NCBI GenBank assembly: GCA_030847615.1
Contig: JAUMIR010000001.1
Location: 70,507,501 to 70,571,500, forward strand
DNA from: Gambelia wislizenii
Lineage: Eukaryota; Chordata; Lepidosauria; Squamata; Crotaphytidae
Length of the DNA stretch: 64,000 nucleotides
Reading direction: 5' to 3'
The notes under the pieces were generated by a model. The model had not been told where the DNA came from. It searched no databases and worked only from the letters and a program-made list of their open reading frames with translations. The position numbers and the translations under genes were made by a program. Shown piece after piece: positions 54,301 through 64,000 of the stretch (position 1 is its first letter; every line of letters starts with the position of its first letter).

Positions 54301-56904
54301 CTGGTGGAAAGAGAAGGTTACCAATTACACAAGTCAGAATAGTGGATAAGAGGGAAAGAGGGGAAGAGGGGCGAAAGAGAATGCATATGAACAACAGCAG
54401 AAATGTATAGAACACAGTACTGTTAGAGTAGTGAAACGTACATTACTTAAAATGCCTTTCATGCACTTATACTGCCCTCAATACACTGACAGCATAATTA
54501 GAAAGCACTATCACTACATGGCAAATTACATTTGCTCTTATTAGGCAAGATGCAACACAAAACCAAGTGTAGTTTTTCTTGCTTGTAACATAAGGAATTC
54601 ATAGGTAACTCCAGACCACAGTTTTCCTGTAAAACAGAAATATTATGGGAAGCTTAAGTACAAAGCAAAGTAGTGATCTCGGCAAACTCCAACAAGAAAT
54701 TTGTGCAAGACTCAAGTATAAAAGTTAGACCTTCTGAACACAATTAATTGTGAAATTTCCTTAGACAGACATTTATATCTAGCATGTCAAAACTAGCATG
54801 TCAAATTTATCTTTCTAGGAAACCCTACTATTGCAGTACATTGGCCTAGTTGGCTGCACAGACCACACCCTTCAGTCTCAGAGAAAGTACGGATAGCCCT
54901 GCTTAGAGATGGGAGTTGGGGGCTCAAATGATAAGGCATATAAATGATATTACTATAGTGAGCCACAAGTATTCAGCATGTAACAGAGAAAGAGCTTGAC
55001 AGTCACCAGCTTACAACATTCACTCTCAAATGAAAGGTGCAGGAAACATGTGAGATGACAGTAGCTGAAGGCCATGCTGTGGAACTGAGCCATTCCTCCT
55101 AATGTATGCTTCTAGTAAAATGGGTGGGGGGGAGGACCTTAAGAAGAGACTATGCTTGAAGCTACAAGCCATATGTAAGAAATTACACTGATGGCACAAG
55201 ATATTAAGAGCACCACCATAATATCAACTTCTATAAATGGTTTCTATACTGACCAAATGCGATGCATACTCAATGTACCCTCATTTAAAGCAGGAAAAGG
55301 GGAGAGTTCATTTAGATATTAACTATGGAATTCTGTGACATGGGGCTTGTTTGTCTTCTTCCAGATACCTTATTCTATGACCTCTTTAACTTTTGCACTT
55401 GCCTCCACAACCTCATTCTCTGCTAGCACTGTCTCTCACTATCTGATGCCAGACTAGGCAGCCTGGGAGTAGCTGAGGACTAATGAGATTTTGCACAGGT
55501 CATAGAATCCATGGGCTAATGTTGTTAACTTAAACTTGCCATCAGTACCTGGATGTCATACGTATGACAACATGTTAGTATATATCAGTTTTAGAACCTT
55601 GTAACAAAAAGGAACATATGGTATTTCTGTATATGAGTGGTTATTTCAACTCTCCTCTGTCCCATTCAGTGACTGAACGATGATCTGTATTGTTAAAATG
55701 TAGCACAGCAAAAATTGTGGTACTGGGCTAAAGGATATATACCCTTGTTCTAGTCCTGAGGTGTACTAAAAACATACTGCACAGCATATCGATCATCCAT
55801 ATTCGAGAGGCTATGTTTTTTTTAAGCAAAGGACACATTTCTTTGAATTAAAGTGTATACTTGGACAACAGTAATTCCTATCAGAAACCAGATCCATAAA
55901 CACTTGGCTTGTGAAAGACCCATCTTTAATTTATGTCTATTTGCATGCCAAGCCATAACACTAACAGTTTCAGTCTTATTTCTGTCTCTTGAATAGGGCA
56001 GCTATGTGTAACAGACATGTACTGAAAGACACAGCTTTGGAGAAGCCATTTTCACTTGCATTATTAAAGAAAGACCTGACTTCAAGCATTTCTCAAGTCA
56101 TGAAAAACAAAGATGGTCACACTGGACCATAATACAATAATCCATCAGGAGGGATAGGTGTGCAATATTTTTATTAGGATAATCTAAAATATCACAAAAG
56201 ATTGTACAAGATTTCAAGTTGTTCAAAACTCTTCTGGCTGCATGGCATTAAGAGAGGAAATCAGAAAATCTAAAAATTAGGCCAGGTGCTGTGGACACAA
56301 GATCAGATCTCAAATCTACATCTGTCCTAACTTTCAGGTTCTGTTTCTTTCCCCATCCCCAGCTTTTTGTACCATCTAACCTAAGCATTCAAAGAATGCA
56401 AAAGCTTTCTGAAATCATGGTAATTTACTATGCTACTCATTTTCTCATGCCTGCTACTGAAACCTCACATGACACCATTATCTTCCTTTCATTTCATTTA
56501 CACTAGCATGGCTTTTCCATTGAAAGTGCATCACTTATGCTCCATTCATAACATCACACTCGTTTACTCTGCATACATTAACCTGGAATAACAATCATCC
56601 TGGAGCTATAATCATAATTACCACTATAGACTACTAATCTCTACATTACCTTAAGTAGTACTGAAAGGCTGGCAGAATCAAGCTTTTCACCACTCTTTCA
56701 GCACCTTTATCATCACTATCTGATTAATGGGAATTCAAATGTAGTTAATTTAACTACTGGTTTTCAATCTGTCCTGATTCTGCTCCAGTAGTTCTTTCAA
56801 TACTGTGAACTCTCCACGGTTTTCATCATTTGTCCTTTAGTTCCATACCGCTAGCAGGAGCCAGGTCTCTCCTTTATCACTGGAAGCAGATTACATTCTT
56901 ATTC
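54301..56904. other. Intronic-type DNA
   Basis: Long AT-rich single-copy-looking stretch. A plus-strand acceptor-like TTTGTCTTCTTCCAG at 55365 is followed by an open frame without a donor. No repeat or exon called. Confidence 0.45.
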
Positions 56905-59300
56905 TTCTCCTTTTTTAAAAAAAATGTATTGATATCAATCCCTAAACTGCTGTTTGAAGAGTTTACAGTATTTTTTTCAGATTCTCAAAATACATAAAAT
57001 AAAACAATACCAACACATAATAAAAAAAGGGGGGAAACAGAAAAAGAAAACAGAGAAAGTACCCCCCAAAAAATACAGAAAAATAAAAATGACTTCCCAT
57101 CTTCTGTTCAGCAGCTATTTAAACATATAATCCTTTTATACCTCTCTCATCTCTCACAAATTTATTATCTTCCTCTCTATAACGTATATTTAGTAATAAT
57201 CAAAATCACAACTTACCAAAACATATACTTCTTTTCTACAAAAAGTCAATAAAGGTTAGTAATCTTTATAAAGAAGCACTATTAATTTTACTAATCCTTA
57301 TCAGCTAACACTATTAATCAATGGATTATCCTGACTCACTAAATCAATCTCTTTTAACAGGCAGTCTACCATAAAAAAAAACTCCTCACATAGTAAATTC
57401 TTTCCTCCTTATAGTGAAACAACCTACCAACCTTTTTCTAACAGCATCTCCCTCTCTTTCAACTCCTTCCAAATATATCTCCCTATAGCCCATGGAGAAA
57501 TAAGAAAAAATACCATTCTGCTGAAATATTTCCCTATTATCCCCTTTCCATAATAACATCTCTTCTGATTATCTATAGCTTCAGCATAAGTACCACCCAA
57601 ATTTACATAATAAAACAATTAATCTCCCTTCATATATTTTCCAAACCATCTTGTTAAATGTAAAAACATTTTAAAATATAAATTTAAAACATAAAATATA
57701 GAAAAATACATAAAACCTTATATAAAAAATTATTTTGATAATTCAAACATCCATCATCGGACATTAAAGTCATATGCATGTTATCTCAAAACCAAATAAA
57801 ACCAATCCTTTGCATTTATGCCCTATCGATATTTATATTTCACGTGAGGTTTTTTTTTTTAATCAAAACTCAGCCATTGTAAAAATTGGACATCAATCCT
57901 CCACATTAAAAAAAAGCCTGAGATGAGTACATTATTCCATAAACACCATTCATCTTAGTCTTGGATGCTCTATCCACTTCCATGTCTTCTTCTAACCCCA
58001 CTCCCTGATTTTTCCCCTCTTAGAGTTCCTCTGACTGCCAAGATCACCATCTCTTCTCTGATATAAAAACCCTTGCATTTGATGACCTCCTCCAAACCTG
58101 CGTTCTTCTCTCTGATGTTAAATCCCTTTACCTCAAAAGGTTTCTCCAGATCCTTTTCCAAATTCCATCATGATTCTTCTTCTCCCATCTCTGAGAGTAC
58201 AGAGCCATCCCAATCATTTTCCATCTCAAAAACTGTTATAGCAGCTCAGAATTCCACATTTTCCAGATCTTCATTCTTCTGGCTAAATCCTCCAACAGTA
58301 TATGCTTTGGTTTCTCAAGAAATTCCCTTCTCCTCAGTTTTTGCCAGCATCTGGTTTAACACCTCTCTCAGCAATTTTACCTCCTTATGTCTTTCCTGAA
58401 GAACTACTTGATCAGTTGGACTTTCTAGGTATTCCTCCACAAGTCCCTCATTCACTTTAAGTGCTGACATCTTTGGCATCCAGGCATCCCAAACTCATTT
58501 GTATAGTCAAGACATTAATCTCAGTAGTGATTCCATAGATACAATAGCACTGCCAAACTACCAGACTTATATGTTATTTTGTTATACTATGAATACAATG
58601 TTCCCCTTCATCAAAACAATTATCTTTCCCTTGAAAGCTCTCACTCTTTAAAAAATAATCCAGCATATTTCTGACAAAAAAGAAAAAAGTTTCAAACTTC
58701 CAACTGTAATGTTACTGTATCCTTCATCCATTAAAAAAATTACAATGCCATCCAGTTAAACTTTTTGCATACACAGTACAATCTTAAAAATAATCTTTAT
58801 AATCTCTTAATCAAGAAGGGAAGCAACTCACTGATGTAAAGATGTCACTGCAGAATTGAAGATCCATTTAATTATAATCAATAAATCACAGATGCTAATC
58901 GTAAAGTTAATTAAAGAAAGTAAGGGTGCAGGCTTATTGTCCTTAGGGCCTTGCTTTCAGCAGCGTGAGCATAGTGGTATCCCACACACACACTCGCTCC
59001 AATAGTGCTCGACTACTTAAATTTCCGCAGTCACTGCACAAGAAGTAAGGTTCCGAGGTACATGTGGGTGATCTCCAGTTTTCCCCTTGATCTGGGGAGA
59101 AATTCACCAGTTGGAATTTGCCTCTGTACCAGTGATCATTGTCACCGAAGCTTCCCCTCACACGGAGCCCCACGGAGGAACAGCAACCAGCCATTACCAT
59201 CACTCAGAAGTCCTGTTTCAAGAGCAAGTTCATGCCACCTCCACTTCTCCCTATTGCTGCCCCAGTGTCAGACCCATATGTAGCTCAGCAACCTGTACTT
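56905..59300 (-). pseudogene. L1-like LINE 5' half (5' UTR and ORF1 region), 3' part missing
   Basis: Reading the minus strand from the right there is a GC-richer leader (about 58480-59300), then an ATG at about 58470 starting MSALKVNEGLVEEYLESPTD and LQERHKEVKLLREVLNQML, a coiled-coil-like N-terminus typical of L1 ORF1. Further pieces follow: NIREKNAGLEEVIKCKGFY (58100) and YAEAIDNQKRCYYGKGIIGK, FSRMVFFLISPWAIGRYIW (57450-57600). No ORF2 follows; the sequence ends in AT-rich DNA at 56905. Assignment to L1 is by layout and resemblance. It could be the 5' part of the same L1 as 51995-54130 separated by unrelated DNA, but nothing proves it. Confidence 0.5.
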
Positions 59301-59546
59301 ATGTTAAACTTTTCCACCAGGCCAGGCCAAAAGTACCCCACTGGTGCTTGTCCATTCTTTTTTTTTAATCAAGCTCAGCCTTGCTTGCCAGCACATGCTG
59401 CTGCGTATAGACTATCCCACATCAGTATTTATGGATTCTGACCCAACCTCAACAATAACCAATTACTTCCATCAAGGATGTAAGAATCCCACAATAGATA
59501 AACAGTGTTCTCTCTTTGATTCCTAACCAGTTCTATCTTAACTTAC

Positions 59547-59608
59547 CAAAGCTCCATTTGACTGTACCTTACTATGGCTCCTGCTTCCAAGAGGGCACAG
59601 TCATAATT
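59547..59608 (-). CDS. Candidate coding exon, 20 codons
   Basis: The donor CTTTG|GTAAGT is near-perfect; the acceptor TGAAACCAGTTGCAG is fair. Reads NYDCALLEAGAIVRYSQMEL with TG left over. Clearly coding-like and without a transposon match, but only 62 nt. It would be the most upstream exon of the minus-strand gene in this window. Its exit phase does not join 54209-54300 directly. Confidence 0.4.
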
Positions 59609-59649
59609 CTGCAACTGGTTTCAAGCAATAAAGTTAGGTAAGATGACAA

Positions 59650-60110
59650 CAACAATTATGGGGATTCTTTCATCCATTTGTGCCCTGCCTTTCCCCCATA
59701 CTAGGACTCAAAGCAGTTTACAAACATTTAAAACAGATACAGATTAAAACATTTACAAAATTACATATAAAAGTTACTTTTAAAATACAATTTATCTATA
59801 AAATTAAAACTATTTTAAAAATCATTAAAAGACAGAAGGTAAAAACCAGCAAAACAGCACAACATTAGAAGCCCTTGCAGTCAATTCACAGGCGCCTAGA
59901 AGAACAGAAAAAGAATGGCAAGGAGGGAGACATGCTGGCTTCCATAGTTAGAGAGTTCCAAAGCCTGGAAACAGCCACCAAGAAGGCCCTCTCCTTTGTT
60001 CCCACCAAATACTGTATACCAGGAAAGGTGGGAGGGTTTAGATTCAGTCTTACAAAAGGGCCCTCTGTAATATTCAGGACCAACTCCAGGTTTCTGTGAG
60101 ACTGTGAGCA
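59650..60110 (-). mobile_element. L2/CR1-type LINE 3' end
   Basis: GGACTCAAAGCAGTTTACAA at the left, with AT-rich sequence, then on the minus strand the terms for AFLVAVSRLWNSLTMEAS (59886-60083), a worn LINE RT C-terminus (GAGTTCCAAAGCCTG / AAGAAGGCCCTCTCC motif). Same class of tail as 62095-62400. Next to it, 60110-60235 reads VKEGRGAIVGHISDAERV on the minus strand after TTTTTAATTTTAATAG, which might be an exon but has a weak donor. Confidence 0.5.
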
Positions 60111-60235
60111 ACAGAATAAAATAAAACAGAATAAAAATCCTGTACCACTCTTTCAGCATCACTTATATGTCCAACAATTGCACCCCTTCCTTCTTTGACT
60201 CTATTAAAATTAAAAACATTTTCCAGTATTATTTC

Positions 60236-60902
60236 TCCCCTCTTCTGATGCAGACCCCATCCCAACATGGTACTGTTCTACTTGCAAGAAGGTATTTTTA
60301 ATATGAGAAAACTTAAATGTGGCATCTCAAACCTGCAGTCTAAATTATGATGTCCTTTCTATCACCACATTGTGCTGTATGTGTAGGCGAGGCCTAAGCT
60401 CACAAGGCCATCATGAGATCCATCTGGACTAACCAGTCCCCCATTTAACTGTGCCCTAAAACATGCTGCAAAATCTACTGCAATAAGAATTTCTCAGCAG
60501 ATGTTTCAATAGTTCCCTAAAGATAGGAAATCTGAACAGTGTGGGTAATTCTGTATTATCAGCAAAAAGCTTATGATCTAGCATTACTTTACAAGTAGCA
60601 CTATCATGCAGAAATTTGATTCAGCCCTTCATTTAATCTATTCTGCTGAGAAACTTAATGCATTCATAAAAAGCAACCCCTTTTTAGTGTTGCTTACTTC
60701 ATTAGAAAGGCTCCTATATCTTGAAAAATGAAGTATTTCAATCTGCATTTTCTTGCATCACTAGAGAGATATGATGTGGAAAACTACACAAGCTGATACT
60801 GTCTTTTCCAAAGAATAGTGAAGTAACACACTGCTATCTCATATTAAGTTTAAACCTTTTGCTATAGATGATTCAACCCCAGTTCCTACTTATCCAACTA
60901 GA
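60236..60902. other. Intronic-type DNA
   Basis: Nothing recognised. Confidence 0.45.
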
Positions 60903-61165
60903 GGTCTCCCCCACCCTGATTTACGCAGAGGATACGTTCCTGGACTTACTACTGATAGGTGAAACCACATATATTAGCGAACTGCCATAGAATTGTGTTG
61001 AAGAACCTAGAAAATGCTTAGAGAAGACACCTCTCTAGACAGCTGGTGCGACTCTATGGTCAACTTCTGGTGGAACTTAACCATAGAGTCACGCTGGAGG
61101 ACCTCCCCTCCGATCATGGGTACGTGAAACCACAGGTACCAATCCCACGCAAACAGGGGGGGTGA
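60903..61165. mobile_element. Tigger-like MITE, decayed
   Basis: GAGGTCTCCCCCACCCTGAT and TTACGCAGAGGATACGTTCC at the left, CACGCAAACAGGGGGGGTGA at the right, with the CCATAGAGTCACGCTGGAGG / GACTCTATGG inverted pair inside. The block GAACCTAGAAAATGCTTAGA is shared with 15394-15607. Exact ends uncertain. Confidence 0.5.
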
Positions 61166-62094
61166 AATGTATAGTGGTTTCTCTATCTACAACCCCTGAA
61201 GTGCAAGACATACCTCAAAATCCTGAGGCTAGTAATACTGAATAAAGAGTTGACGGGCGACTAGAAATCACATACACACACATACTTCATCTTCCCCGTC
61301 CTTCAAAGGGCAGTTTCTGCTCAATGCAAATTATCGCATGACTGGAACTTCTTATCAAAACAATGTAGAGAGCATCTCTCCCTCCCTTCAAATTCTATCT
61401 TGGAACCCACAATTTCTGCTTTTCCTCTAGATTGCATCCAGCTGCAAATGCATGTACTGTAATTGCATTTACCTAAAACTTTCTCTACACCTCCTCTTTC
61501 CTTCTACTGAATTTTACATGCTGTTTTTGCAATGCAATTTCTATAAAGTAACACAGACATATATGGTTGTATAAACTGGCTAATTTTTTTTTAAAAAACT
61601 AGTTCCACAAAGAATATGCCATGTATTAGAAAAACCATATATTTTAAAACTTCCCCATGTTCTATATTCCACTCAAAATATTTTTCCAGTACCAAGTTAA
61701 TAAGAACTATGGGACCAGTGTCCAAAAATGCACCTATTTTGTGACAAGTAAAAGCCAAATATCGCTAATGTGAAATTGTAGTGGGAATATTTGCATATCA
61801 CATCCACAAACTATAAAAGGTAGAAACCAATCCCAGCAATAGATTACTGCCCAAGCTGGGGCCAGTATTTTTAGTTGCTCATTGCAATAAAAGGGGTGGG
61901 CTTTTTCAGTTCATTTATTCAAGTTCAGTCATTCACAAGTTCCCCATTGCTGTACTAAATCTCCACAATCTTGCTCCATATAACTGTAGGAAATGTAGCA
62001 CTCTTCTTGTACCCCATGTTTACTAAGTTTAGGAAATTCCTTGCATGCTCAAGTTTCCACTACCCCTTCTCTTCCCTAGGCTATTTTAGCCATA
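61166..62094. other. Intronic-type DNA
   Basis: Nothing recognised. Confidence 0.45.
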
Positions 62095-64000
62095 TAATAA
62101 ATAATAATAATAATAATAATAAAAATAATAAAATGTATTTATATCCCGCCCCTCTACGAAACGCAATCAGGGCAGCTTACAACAATTAAAATATACATCC
62201 AACCTCTCAGTCCCACCCACCCCCTTAAAATACAATCAAATACTTTAGGAATTAAAAACATACTTAAAAAATATCAAAAATAAAGAAAAATATAGAATAA
62301 AAATGAACAACGGACACTGGACATGGCAAGATCGGGACAAGTGAGATTTCCTTTTTTGACGGCCAGGTATCAATTCAGGAAAGGCCTGCCAGAAGAGATC
62401 AGTCTTAAGAGCTTTTTAAAAGCTATTTAGGGTGGTGATATGATGTATCTCATCCGGCAGGCCGTTCCATAATCTGGGAGCGATAGCTGAAAAGGCCCTC
62501 CGGGAGGTTGAAAAAACCCTAGTTTTTAAAGGTTGTAACAAATTCCTCCCAGAGGACCTGAGTGCACAGAGAGGATTATATGGAAGGAGGTGGTCCCAAA
62601 GATAGGTTGGACCCAAGCCATTTAGGGCTTTCAAGGTGATAACAAACACCTTGTACTGGGCCCGGAAGCTAATGGGCAACCAGTGGAGTGATCTTAAGAT
62701 CAGTGTTATATGGTCTCTTCTGGATGTACCCAAGACCAGTCTGGCTGCCAAATTCTGTACTAATTGAAGTTTCCGGACCAAGCACAAGAGTAGCCCCATG
62801 TAGAGTGCATTACAGAATCAAGATGAGAGGTTACCATAGCATGTACCACAGTCTCAAGATCCCCGACTTCCAGGAAAGGGCACAGCTGGCGTATCAGCCG
62901 AAGCTGATAACAGGCACTCCTAACCATCGCATTTACCTGATTCACATTCTGGAGCGACGGGTCCCGGAGCACTCCCAGATTGCGAACATAGTCCTTGGAG
63001 GAGAGTGTGACCCCATCCAGGACTGGAGATTGTATCCCAATGCCTGGATTCCGGGCTGCTACCATGAGTACCTCCATTTTATCTGGATTCAGCTTCAATT
63101 TGTTTTCCCTCATCCAGTCCATTACTGCCTTAAGACAATCATTAAGAGAAGAGATACCATCTGAAGTCAGAGCTGAAGACCAAGGCATGGAGAAATATAT
63201 ATGGGTGTCATCAGCATACTGATAACACCCCACCCCATGCCTCCAGATGACCTCTCCCAGTGGCTTCATGTATTATATTGAATAGCATCGGGGACAGAAT
63301 GGTGCCTTGTGGGACACCACAATTAAGCTCTTTCCTTGCAGAGCAACTGTCCCCGAGCATCACCCTCTGAAATCTGCCCGAGAGGAAGGAACGGAACCAG
63401 TGGAGTGCAGTGCCTCCAATTCCTAGCCTTCTCAGGCAATCCAAGAGGATGTCATGATCTATTGTGTCAAAAGCTGCTGAGAGAGCCAGTAGCACCAACA
63501 GGGTCACACTACCCCGTCAATGCTCAGGCGAAGGTCATCAGCCAAGGCAACCATGGCAGTCTTAACTCCGAATCCCGTCCTAAAGCCAGTTTGAAATGGA
63601 TCTAGATAATCAGTTTCTTCCAAGACAGCTTGGAGTTGGAGAGCAACCGTCCTCTTGATCACCTTGCTCAAAAAAGGTAGTAAGGAGACTGGCCTATAGT
63701 TCTTCATATCCAGAGGATCAAGAGAAGGTCTTTTTAGGAGCAGTCTAACTGCCGCTTTCTTCAAGCAAGATGGAATGTGACTTTCCCTAAGGGATGCATT
63801 GATGATGTCCCTAAGGAACATCCTCAAGGCATCACCCCCCTGGACGGCCAGCCACAAAGGGCAAGGGTCAAGAGGGCAGGTAGTCTTCCTCACTCTACCA
63901 AGGAGCTTGTCCACGTCATCAGTACTTACAAATTGAAATCGATCCAGTATAACCTTATCAACGGAGTTACTGGACGCCTCATCAATCGAATCTGCTACAA
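62095..64000 (-). pseudogene. L2/CR1-type LINE, RT and C-terminus, runs off the window
   Basis: The left edge is an (AAT)n tail followed by ATATCCCGCCCCTCTAC, the LINE 3' end in reverse. In minus-strand order: 63504-63914 (DMKNYRPVSLLPFLSKVIKR, YLDPFQTGFRTGFGVKTAM), 63211-63507 (LLVLLALSAAFDTIDHDIL, CGVPQGTILSPMLFN), 62760-63269 (GVGCYQYADDTHIYFSMP, NKLKLNPDKMEVLMV), 62416-62799 (LVQNLAARLVLGTSRRDHI, LHWLPISFRAQYKVFV, PRLWNGLPDEI). Two or three frameshifts separate them. YADD is intact, but motif A reads LLALSAAFD where LLDLSAAFD is usual, so the first catalytic Asp has become Ala. The 5' part lies beyond 64000. Confidence 0.88.

Overview
This looks like nuclear DNA from a squamate reptile, most likely a lizard. 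The evidence is the repeat mixture: BovB/RTE LINEs, a tRNA-derived SINE whose 3' end matches the BovB tail (Sauria SINE type), CR1 LINEs with the ATTCTATG-type tail, L1- and L2-like LINEs, a DIRS-like element, mariner, hAT, Tigger-like MITEs and a Helitron. There are no bacterial features, and I see no rRNA, functional tRNA or CRISPR array.

Host gene. The best host-gene evidence is a minus-strand chain at the left: a 226-nt exon (8295-8520), an 89-nt exon (9268-9356) and a short exon ending in a stop (7912-7949). Each has good splice signals and their phases join exactly. A further exon at 25941-26033 is phase-compatible upstream. I do not recognise the protein. Weaker candidate exons lie at 28.5-28.7 kb, 43.8-44.3 kb, 54.2 kb and 59.6 kb, but their phases do not all agree, so some must be wrong. 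If the gene is real, most of the window is its introns.

Layout. 1-480: a foldback and a cluster of smaller palindromes. 848-7850: inverted-repeat units and a minus-strand DIRS-like element whose RNase H domain is split by a BovB insertion. 7.9-29 kb: host exons within intronic DNA holding small repeats (SINEs, CR1 tails, Tigger-like and hAT MITEs, a mariner fragment, a GC-rich minisatellite). 29.3-35.1 kb: one near full-length minus-strand BovB split by five later insertions (mariner, Tigger-like MITE, SINE, Helitron and a 632-bp TIR element). 36.1-41.2 kb: plus-strand copy of an endonuclease/reverse-transcriptase LINE ('element A'), split by an L1 with a 17-bp target-site duplication; that L1 itself contains a short 3' fragment of element A. 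42-46 kb: L1 fragment, LTR-like sequence, candidate exons and a hAT element with an 8-bp duplication. 46.8-50.8 kb: a complete minus-strand copy of element A with a 12-bp duplication. 52-60 kb: L1 3' part, intronic DNA, an L1 5' half, a candidate exon and a LINE tail. 62.1-64 kb: an L2/CR1-type LINE running off the window.

No mobile element here has an intact open reading frame; all are fossils. Their nesting gives a readable relative chronology.
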